From positions 1-16,474 of the forward strand of contig CAYIVF010000015.1 of the NCBI GenBank assembly GCA_964366875.1: DNA of 16,474 nt, in the 5' to 3' direction. Of this stretch, positions 1-6,838 are shown piece after piece. Made by a program: the position numbers and the translations under genes. This stretch comes from CAYIVF01 sp964366875. GTDB taxonomy: Bacteria > Patescibacteriota > Minisyncoccia > Minisyncoccales > Staskawiczbacteraceae. The notes beneath the pieces are model-generated. The model had not been told where the DNA came from. It did no database searches and saw only the letters and a list, made by a program, of their open reading frames with translations. Numbering within the stretch: position 1 is the stretch's first letter; each line of letters begins with the position of its first letter.

Positions 1-2470
1 TTTGGCAATAGTCGGCAGATGGATAACCTGGATGAGACTGCCCAAGTTAGCGCCCAAAGATTTACCTGCCCGCAATGCTGCGCATAGCGCTGCAGGCGGG
101 AATAAGGAAATAATAAAAGAAGACAGGCTCTTAAAAATAGAAGATATAGTAGAGGTTGTAAAAGAGGTTATTAGGTTGAATAATAATCCTCTAGCCAAAC
201 CTGACCAGGTTGACCATTTGGGAAACAGAAGGGTTAGAACTTTATCTGAGCTTTTACAGAACAGATTAAGAGTTGGTTTGATGAGAATGGAAAGAATTAT
301 AAAAGACAAAATGTCTACTTTGGAGGTTGATACAATTACTCCAATTCAGTTAATTAACCCAAGGCCGTTAATGGCAGTTGTAAAAGAATTTTATACTTCT
401 TCCCAGTTTTCACAATTCATGGATAACGAAAATCCGCTTGCAGAGTTAGAGCATAAAAGAAGATTAACTACTACCGGTCCCGGAGGTTTAACCAGAGAAA
501 GAGCAGGATTTGAAGTTAGAGACGTACAGCCATCGCACTACGGCAGAATCTGTCCAATTGAAACGCCGGAAGGCCCCAATGTCGGTCTTGTAGGACACTT
601 GGCTTCTTTTGCCAGAATAAACCCCTATGGCTTTATTGAGGCTCCATATTTTAAAGTAAAAAACGGAAAAGTTACAGACAAAATAGAGTATCTATCAGCG
701 CAAGAAGAAGAAAGACATAACATAGCTCCCGCTTCAGTTCCCTTAACAGAATCAGGAAAGATTCTTCCGGAAATTCCGCCAGATAAAGTTGAAGCAAGAG
801 TAAAGGGCGAGCCAGCTGAAGTTAAGATTTCTGAAATAGATTACATAGATGTTTCTTCTAAGCAGTTTATTTCTGTTGCAACATCTTTAATACCATTTTT
901 ACAGAATGACGATGCTTCCAGGGCTTTAATGGGTTCTAACATGCAGCGTCAGGCGGTTCCTTTAATAAGACCAGAGCCTCCTTTTGTGGGTACAGGAACT
1001 GAAAGAAATGTAGCTCGCGATTCAGGGCAATGTATTTTAGCTAAAGCAAACGGAGTTGTAAAAGAGGCAGATGCGCAGCATATTAAAGTGCAATACGAGA
1101 ACTCAGGAAAGAAAGTAGAAGAGAATTATGAGCTTCAAACATTCGTAAGAACAAACCAATACTCATGTTTTCATCAAAGACCAATAGTCCAAAAAGGAGA
1201 AAATATTAAAAAGGGAGATGCTTTAGCCGATGGCGCAGCTATTTCGCAAGGAAGATTAGCATTGGGCCGCAATGTCTTAGTATGCTTTTTACCCTTAAGG
1301 GGCGGAGGATTTGAAGACTCAATTGTTATTTCAGAAAAATTAATTAAAGAAGATGAATTTACCTCAATTCATATAGAAGATTTTACTTGCGATGTCAGAG
1401 AGACAAAACTGGGACCCGAAGTAACAACTTCTGATATTCCTAATGTAGGAGAAGAAAAATTAAAAGATTTAGACGAAGAAGGAATTGTAAGAATTGGAGC
1501 TGAGGTTGGCCCTAAAGATATTTTAGTTGGTAAAATTTCTCCAAAAGGAGAAGCAGAACTTACTCCCGAAGAAAGATTGCTAAGAGCTATTTTCGGTGAA
1601 AAAGCAAAGGATGTCAAAGACAGCTCTTTGCGCATGGAGCACGGTAAAAAAGGAAAAGTTGTTAATGTTAAAATATTTTCAAGAGAATTAGGCCATAAGC
1701 TAGAGCCTGGGGTTATAAAAAGAATCCAGGTTGAAATAGCCGAAACAAGAAAAGCTAAAGTGGGAGATAAATTAGTCGGTCGTCACGGAAACAAAGGAGT
1801 TGTTTCAAAGATATTGCCGGAAGCAGAAATGCCATTTTTAGCAGACGGAACTCCAATTGATTTGGTTCTATCTCCATTGTCTGTGCCATCTCGTATGAAC
1901 ATTGGTCAGATTTTAGAAACACACTTAGGCTGGGCAGCCCATAAGTTGGGGTACTTAGTAATTTCGCCCGCATTATTGGGAGCTGACAAAAAAGACATTA
2001 AAAAAGAGTTGGCAGCAGCCGGTTTGCCAGAGTCGGGTCAAGTTACTTTGTATGATGGAAGGACGGGCCTTCCATTCCCTCGTAAAATCACAGTAGGCTA
2101 TATGTATGTGATGAAACTTATTCATATGGTTGATGACAAGGTTCATGCTAGGTCAATTGGTCCATATTCATTAATAACTCAGCAGCCTTTAGGAGGAAAA
2201 GCTCAGTTTGGAGGCCAAAGGTTTGGAGAAATGGAAGTATGGGCGTTAGAGGGCTATGGCGTAGCTCACACCTTGCAGGAAATGCTGACTATAAAATCTG
2301 ACGACGTGCAGGGAAGAGCGGCAGCTTATGAATCAATTTTAAAAGGCGAGCCGATCAGAAATCCCAACATTCCAGCATCATTTAATCTTTTGGTCGCAGA
2401 ATTAAAATCTCTTGGTTTAGCTGTTGAAATTAAAGAGAAACTACGTCAAGACAAAGAAGAAAAAAAGTAA
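1..2470 (+). CDS. rpoB: RNA polymerase beta subunit, 3' part (5' end outside window)
   Basis: This is the C-terminal part of the catalytic core subunit beta of RNA polymerase. The first full codon is a TTG at base 2. It is an internal Leu, since LAIVGR matches the family's L-x-x-VGR segment, so about a third of the protein lies upstream. Visible landmarks, numbered from that codon, are DHLGNRRVR, the rifampicin-pocket region [22 protein letters not shown] at about 133-155, [47 protein letters not shown]-like [33 protein letters not shown] and the C-terminal [20 protein letters not shown]. The large insertion that E. coli carries before the GRHGNKG motif is absent. A 36 bp palindromic segment adds 12 residues at positions 22-33 (see the repeat feature). 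The stop is TAA, 20 nt before the next gene, so it is probably cotranscribed with it and with rpoC. Confidence 0.97.
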   Translation, partial: LAIVGRWITWMRLPKLAPKDLPARNAAHSAAGGNKEIIKEDRLLKIEDIVEVVKEVIRLNNNPLAKPDQVDHLGNRRVRTLSELLQNRLRVGLMRMERIIKDKMSTLEVDTITPIQLINPRPLMAVVKEFYTSSQFSQFMDNENPLAELEHKRRLTTTGPGGLTRERAGFEVRDVQPSHYGRICPIETPEGPNVGLVGHLASFARINPYGFIEAPYFKVKNGKVTDKIEYLSAQEEERHNIAPASVPLTESGKILPEIPPDKVEARVKGEPAEVKISEIDYIDVSSKQFISVATSLIPFLQNDDASRALMGSNMQRQAVPLIRPEPPFVGTGTERNVARDSGQCILAKANGVVKEADAQHIKVQYENSGKKVEENYELQTFVRTNQYSCFHQRPIVQKGENIKKGDALADGAAISQGRLALGRNVLVCFLPLRGGGFEDSIVISEKLIKEDEFTSIHIEDFTCDVRETKLGPEVTTSDIPNVGEEKLKDLDEEGIVRIGAEVGPKDILVGKISPKGEAELTPEERLLRAIFGEKAKDVKDSSLRMEHGKKGKVVNVKIFSRELGHKLEPGVIKRIQVEIAETRKAKVGDKLVGRHGNKGVVSKILPEAEMPFLADGTPIDLVLSPLSVPSRMNIGQILETHLGWAAHKLGYLVISPALLGADKKDIKKELAAAGLPESGQVTLYDGRTGLPFPRKITVGYMYVMKLIHMVDDKVHARSIGPYSLITQQPLGGKAQFGGQRFGEMEVWALEGYGVAHTLQEMLTIKSDDVQGRAAAYESILKGEPIRNPNIPASFNLLVAELKSLGLAVEIKEKLRQDKEEKK
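65..100. repeat. 36 bp G+C-rich imperfect palindrome in frame inside rpoB
   Basis: The left arm CCTGCCCGCAATGCT (65-79) and right arm AGCGCTGCAGGCGGG (86-100) face each other across GCGCAT. Eleven of 15 positions pair as Watson-Crick and two more as G-U. By count, 26 of 36 bases are G or C, in an A+T-rich gene. It occupies exactly 12 codons, giving [12 protein letters not shown] between KDL and NKEII. In RpoB this is a variable loop between the VGR segment and the DHLGNRR segment. I see no second copy in the window. That it is an inserted repeat, and not native loop sequence, is inference from composition, symmetry and position. Confidence 0.7.
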
Positions 2471-2490
2471 AAATTAGTAATATTAAAAAT

Positions 2491-3159
2491 ATGAAAAGCC
2501 AAAAAGGAATTTCATTTTTAGCAATAATTATAGTTGTCGCTTTTGTGGCAATTATGGGTTCAGCGGGTTATTTTGCATATAAACAATATTTTGCGCCAAA
2601 ACCAATTGCCTGCACCTTAGAGGCAAAAATTTGCCCCGACGGCTCTTCTGTCGGCCGCACCGGTCCGAACTGCGAATTCGCGCAGTGCCCAGAAATTTCA
2701 GACCAAACCGCCGGCTGGAAAACATATACAAGTGATGAATATGGTTTTGAATTTAAATATCCTAAAAGTGGATACATTAGTAAAAATGAGGGTAATAATT
2801 TTTTAGCATGGGTTCCGAGTTTTTGGCCTCCAAAAGTTAAGGTTATCTCAATTGACAAAGATCCAGTTGAGGAGGGCTGCAATATATCGAAATATTATCA
2901 GCAATTTGTAAATCAAAAAGATTCGTGGATTTTTCTCTCAAAATATACTTTTGATAATATAAATTATGATTTATATATCAAAAAATACAGAGGGACTAAA
3001 AGTGGTGAATTTTCTCATTGCTATATAACAGAAAAAAATGGGAAATATTACGTAATATATTCCCTTAGGACTTCCACTGTTGATTCGGATTTTGACTTGG
3101 AAGAGGACGTATCCTCTTTAATGCAAAAAATCATTTCCACATTTAAATTTGCAAAATAA
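2491..3159 (+). CDS. Membrane-anchored secreted protein of unknown function, Cys-rich CPDGS motif plus PsbP-like domain
   Basis: I do not recognise a named family. The 222-residue product starts with a short basic stretch and one hydrophobic segment (about residues 7-28, KGISFLAIIIVVAF onward). This resembles a class III/pilin-like leader but lacks the Glu at +5 of true type IV pilins. A small Cys module follows, C41-x6-C48-x12-C61-x4-C66, containing CPDGSSVGRTGPNCEF, a motif I associate with CPR secreted proteins. From about residue 73 (TYTSDEYGFEFKYP) to the end (IISTFKFAK) the pattern resembles PsbP-like extracytoplasmic domains; that is tentative. The protein is probably anchored with its bulk outside the membrane. 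It lies in the middle of the rpoB-rpoC operon, 20 nt after rpoB and 19 nt before rpoC, which is an odd place for such a gene. The Cys-module DNA is far richer in G+C than the rest of the gene. Confidence 0.8.
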   Translation: MKSQKGISFLAIIIVVAFVAIMGSAGYFAYKQYFAPKPIACTLEAKICPDGSSVGRTGPNCEFAQCPEISDQTAGWKTYTSDEYGFEFKYPKSGYISKNEGNNFLAWVPSFWPPKVKVISIDKDPVEEGCNISKYYQQFVNQKDSWIFLSKYTFDNINYDLYIKKYRGTKSGEFSHCYITEKNGKYYVIYSLRTSTVDSDFDLEEDVSSLMQKIISTFKFAK

Positions 3160-3178
3160 AAATTAAAAACCAAAACAC

Positions 3179-6100
3179 ATGCGGGTATTAGATTTAGAAT
3201 CAATAAGAATAAAGCTGGCTTCGCCCGAGGACATTATGTCCTGGTCTCATGGTGAAGTGATAAAGCCGGAAACCATAAATTACAGAACGCAAAAACCTGA
3301 AAAGGACGGGCTTTTTGATGAAAGGATTTTCGGGCCTGAAAAAGACTATGAGTGCGCATGCGGAAAGTATAAAAGGATAAGGTATAAGGGCGTTGTTTGC
3401 GACAGATGCGGAGTAGAAGTGACCAAGTCTTCTGTAAGACGCGAGAGAATGGGCCATATCAAACTATATGCCCCTGTTTCGCATATATGGTTTTTAAGAG
3501 GCGTGCCCTCAAGAATGGGTTTGGTTTTGAATAAGTCCTCGCAGCAACTGGAGAAAGTCATTTATTTTTCTTCATATATAATTACTAAAGTTGATGAGGA
3601 AGCAAGAAAAAAGGTAATGCAAGCAATAGAGCAAGAGTACAAGTCAAAGGTAAAAAAAGAAAAAACAGCAAAAAATGAATTGAAACAAGCAAGAGAAAGA
3701 GCGAAAGAAGAAGTGTTGGAAATAAAGCCTTTGAAGATTTTATCTGAAGTTTTGTATCACACTCTTTCTTTGAAATACGGAGAAATGTTTGAGGCAGGCA
3801 CTGGGGCTGAAACAGTAAGAGAGCTCTTTTCCAAAATAGATATAAAGAAGGAAGCAGAAGATTTAGCTAAAGAAGCAAAGGAAGCTCCGCCGGCTTTGAG
3901 AAAAAAGGTTTTAAGAAGGTTAAAGCTTTTCCAAGGAATGGTAAAGGCGAATATAAGGCCCGAATGGATGTTTATGGATGTTTTGCCAGTGCTTCCGCCT
4001 GATTTAAGGCCAATGGTTCAGTTAGATGGCGGAAGATACGCTTCCTCTGATTTAAATGATTTATATAGAAGGGTAATTAATAGAAACAATCGCTTAAAAT
4101 ATTTGCAGGAAATCTCAGCTCCCTCAGTTATTGTCAGAAACGAAAAAAGAATGCTGCAAGAAGCAGTGGATGCTTTAATTGACAATGAAATGAGAAAAGG
4201 GGTTACCACTACCGCTACCACGGGCGGCAAGAGATTATTAAAATCTTTAGCCGCTATGTTGGCCGGAAAACAAGGAAGGTTCCGCCAGAATCTCTTAGGA
4301 AAAAGGGTTGACTACTCTGGAAGGTCGGTTATTGCGGTAGGACCGGAATTGCACTTTTCTCAGTGCGGTTTGCCTAAAACTTTAGCTTTGGAGATTTTTA
4401 AACCCTTTGTTATTAAAAGAATTTTAGATAAAGAACTGGCTTTTAACATTAGAGGAGCTGCCAGATTAATTGATGAAAAGACACCTGAAGTCTGGGCCAT
4501 ATTAGAAGAGGTTATAAAAGAAAAATTAGTTTTACTTAATAGGGCCCCTACTCTGCACAGGCTTGGCATACAAGCGTTCAGACCTATTTTGACAGAAGGT
4601 GAAACAATAAAATTGCATCCTTTGGTCTGCGAGGCCTTTAACGCTGACTTTGACGGCGACCAAATGGCAGTTTATCTTCCTCTTTCAGATGAAGCTCAAA
4701 AAGAAGCAAGGGAAATAATGCTTTCCACCTTAAATCTTTTAAGGCCTGCTACGGGTTTGCCTGTGATAGGGCCATTTGGAGATATTGCTTTAGGCTGCTA
4801 TTTTCTGACCAAGTTAAACCCATCGCAAGATACGAAAAATATAAAAGTGTATTCTTCGGATTCAGAAGCAATCACCGCCTATGAATACGGATTTTTAGGC
4901 CTTGATGATTTGATTAAAGTTCCTAATCCCAAAGTTGATAAACAAGAACTTATTGAAACATCTGTCGGCCGGCTTATTCTGAATTCCAGCTTGCCTCATG
5001 ATTATCCATATATAAACAAACTAATAGACAAAAAGGGGTTAAAGGGTTTAGCAAGGGAAGTTATTGAAAGGTATCCCAATGAGGAAGCTGTAGCTATCTT
5101 AGATAAAGTAAAAACTCTTGGTTTTGAATACTGCACCTTGTCTGGAATCAGCTGGGGCATGGATGATTTGATTGTTCCCAAAGAAAAAGGGAAGCTGATA
5201 GAAGACGCAGAAGAAGAAATAAGGAGAATTGACAGCCACTTTGAGAAAGGCCTGTTAAGTCCGGAAGAAAAAACATCGCAGAAAATTTTAATCTGGCAGA
5301 CAGTTAAAACAAAAATAGAAGCGTTTTTAAAAGATACTTTGCCAGCTGAGGGATCTGTAATGTCTATTATTAACGCAGGAGCCAAGGGTACTTGGTCTCA
5401 GTCAGTTCAGATGGCTGGTATGAAGGGTTTGGTGAATAATCCTGCGGGAGACATTATTGAATTGCCGGTAAAATCATCTTTTGCCGAGGGTTTTAATGTG
5501 CTAGAGTACTTTATTTCAACTCACGGAGCCAGAAAAGGTACAGCCGATACTGCCCTAAGGACTTCTTCTGCCGGATACTTAACCAGGAGATTAGTTGACG
5601 TTGCTCACGATGTAATTGTTTCAGAAGAGGACTGCAAAGACAAGCAGGGACTTGTGGTTTACAAAAAAGAAGCTGATGAAATTGAACAGGATTTTGTTTT
5701 CAAAATAGTGGGGAGAATAGCCGTAGAAGAAGTATCAATAGGTAAAAATATTTTTGTCAAAAAGGGTGAGTTGATTGATTGGAAAAAAGCAGATGAGATT
5801 TCAAAACAAGAGCTTATTGAAAAGATTATTGTTCGCTCTCCTTTAACTTGCAGAAGCTTACAAGGTGTTTGCCAAAAATGCTATGGCTGGGATTTGGGCA
5901 GGAACCAATTAGTAAAATTAGGCGAGGCAGTAGGTATTGTAGCAGCTCAGGCAATTGGAGAACCAGGCACTCAGTTAACATTAAGAACTCATCACTTGGG
6001 AGGCATTGTAGGTGCAGGTGATATTACTCAAGGTTTGCCCAGAATTGAAGAAATATTTGAATCAAGGGCCCCTAAAGGCGAAGCAATTATGACTTTGACA

Positions 6101-6745
6101 GAAGGAAGGGTAATAGATATAGATGAAGAAAAAAGAATTGTTAAAATTCAGCCTTCAGATAAAAAAGGGGTACCCTCTGGGTCTTCGAAAAAAGATGTAA
6201 TAGAATACAAGATTCCAGGCAGGATAGCTATTTTAGTCAAAATCGGCCAAGAGGTTAAAGAAAATCAGCCATTGTGCGATGGAAGCTTGGATTTAAAGAA
6301 ACTCTACAAATCAGCCGGGTTAGAAGAAACGCAAAGGTATATTTTGAAAGAAGTGCAGAAGATTTATTCTTCACAAGGCGTTGATATTCACGATAAGCAC
6401 GTAGAGGTTATTATCCAAAAGATGTTTTCAAGGATAAGAATAAAAGATGAAGGTTTAGGCCCATGGATAAAAGGTGAAGTTATAGAAGGGGCGATCTTTA
6501 ATGAAGAGGTTGACAGGTTAAAAAAACTGAAGAAAGCTCCGCCAGCGGGAGCGCAGATACTTTTAGGAATTTCAGAGGTGGCATTGAATTCAGAAAGCTT
6601 TTTGTCGGCGGCCTCCTTCCAGCAAACTTCCAGGGTTTTAATTAAAGCAGCCCTTGAGGGCAAGGAAGACAAGCTCCGCGGATTAAAAGAAAATGTAATC
6701 ATTGGAAAACTCATTCCCGTCGGAACTGGGTTTCAGAAAAAGTAA
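3179..6745 (+). CDS. rpoC: RNA polymerase beta' subunit
   Basis: Complete beta' subunit of 1188 residues, carrying the active site of RNA polymerase. The N-terminal zinc site is C59-x-C61...C74-x2-C77. The catalytic Mg-binding motif NADFDGDQMA has D490, D492 and D494. The second zinc cluster includes the Cys residues of LTCRSLQGVCQKCYGWDLG. The bridge helix/trigger loop region begins near residue 915 (GEAVGIVAAQAIGEPGTQ, then LRTHHLGG) and runs straight into ITQGLPRIEEIFE. The large trigger-loop insertion of E. coli beta' is therefore absent, which explains much of the shorter length. Residues 997-1002 (GVPSGS) are encoded by a copy of the short GGGGTACCC repeat. The ATG start fits the family N-terminus; the A-rich leader has no Shine-Dalgarno sequence. 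A strong hairpin terminator follows 4 nt after the stop. Confidence 0.98.
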   Translation: MRVLDLESIRIKLASPEDIMSWSHGEVIKPETINYRTQKPEKDGLFDERIFGPEKDYECACGKYKRIRYKGVVCDRCGVEVTKSSVRRERMGHIKLYAPVSHIWFLRGVPSRMGLVLNKSSQQLEKVIYFSSYIITKVDEEARKKVMQAIEQEYKSKVKKEKTAKNELKQARERAKEEVLEIKPLKILSEVLYHTLSLKYGEMFEAGTGAETVRELFSKIDIKKEAEDLAKEAKEAPPALRKKVLRRLKLFQGMVKANIRPEWMFMDVLPVLPPDLRPMVQLDGGRYASSDLNDLYRRVINRNNRLKYLQEISAPSVIVRNEKRMLQEAVDALIDNEMRKGVTTTATTGGKRLLKSLAAMLAGKQGRFRQNLLGKRVDYSGRSVIAVGPELHFSQCGLPKTLALEIFKPFVIKRILDKELAFNIRGAARLIDEKTPEVWAILEEVIKEKLVLLNRAPTLHRLGIQAFRPILTEGETIKLHPLVCEAFNADFDGDQMAVYLPLSDEAQKEAREIMLSTLNLLRPATGLPVIGPFGDIALGCYFLTKLNPSQDTKNIKVYSSDSEAITAYEYGFLGLDDLIKVPNPKVDKQELIETSVGRLILNSSLPHDYPYINKLIDKKGLKGLAREVIERYPNEEAVAILDKVKTLGFEYCTLSGISWGMDDLIVPKEKGKLIEDAEEEIRRIDSHFEKGLLSPEEKTSQKILIWQTVKTKIEAFLKDTLPAEGSVMSIINAGAKGTWSQSVQMAGMKGLVNNPAGDIIELPVKSSFAEGFNVLEYFISTHGARKGTADTALRTSSAGYLTRRLVDVAHDVIVSEEDCKDKQGLVVYKKEADEIEQDFVFKIVGRIAVEEVSIGKNIFVKKGELIDWKKADEISKQELIEKIIVRSPLTCRSLQGVCQKCYGWDLGRNQLVKLGEAVGIVAAQAIGEPGTQLTLRTHHLGGIVGAGDITQGLPRIEEIFESRAPKGEAIMTLTEGRVIDIDEEKRIVKIQPSDKKGVPSGSSKKDVIEYKIPGRIAILVKIGQEVKENQPLCDGSLDLKKLYKSAGLEETQRYILKEVQKIYSSQGVDIHDKHVEVIIQKMFSRIRIKDEGLGPWIKGEVIEGAIFNEEVDRLKKLKKAPPAGAQILLGISEVALNSESFLSAASFQQTSRVLIKAALEGKEDKLRGLKENVIIGKLIPVGTGFQKK
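6167..6184 (+). repeat. GGGGTACCC...GGGTC short repeat, copy 1 (in rpoC)
   Basis: The sequence is GGGGTACCCTCTGGGTCT, identical over 18 bases to the copy in rnj. In rpoC it reads GVPSGS (residues 997-1002), between VKIQPSDKK and SKKDVIEYK in the C-terminal region. It contains the 8 bp palindrome GGGTACCC and a small hairpin, ACCC-TCT-GGGT. Confidence 0.85.
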
Positions 6746-6749
6746 AAAT

Positions 6750-6789
6750 AACTGAAAACATCCCCGTAAAGCAGGGGGTGTTTTCAGTT
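6750..6789 (+). terminator. Strong hairpin terminator after rpoC
   Basis: Arms AACTGAAAACATCCCC (6750-6765) and GGGGGTGTTTTCAGTT (6774-6789) pair over 16 positions with a single T-G wobble; the loop is GTAAAGCA. The inner G+C-rich stem (CATCCCC/GGGGGTG) is followed directly by TTTTC and preceded by GAAAA, the layout of an intrinsic terminator. It closes the rpoB-rpoC operon and isolates ftsK. Confidence 0.88.
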
Positions 6790-6791
6790 GC

Positions 6792-6819
6792 TTGAATAAA
6801 TAAAGCAGAATGATATAAT
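6792..6819 (+). promoter_or_regulatory. Likely sigma-70 type promoter of ftsK-recA
   Basis: TTGAAT (6792-6797), a 16-base spacer and a perfect TATAAT (6814-6819) lie just after the rpoC terminator. Transcription would start near 6826, leaving a leader of roughly a dozen bases before the ftsK ATG at 6839, with no room for a Shine-Dalgarno sequence. A second TATAAT at 6822-6827 has no well spaced -35. Confidence 0.65.
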
Positions 6820-6838
6820 AATATAATTCACAAACCCA

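Noticed and set aside
2..4. TTG at base 2 as the start codon of rpoB
   Set aside because: LAIVGR aligns with an internal RpoB segment; the gene continues upstream of the window.
5002..5385. 127-codon open frame opposite rpoC, and similar long frames opposite other genes (e.g. 8251-8811, 6784-7335)
   Set aside because: They are antisense shadows of well-conserved genes with low-complexity, Ser/Leu-rich products.
4540..6080. Repeated AGGGCCCCTA words at about 4542 and 6065 in rpoC
   Set aside because: Both encode the conserved R-A-P tripeptide of beta' (NRAPTLHR and ESRAPKGE); shared codon choice explains them.
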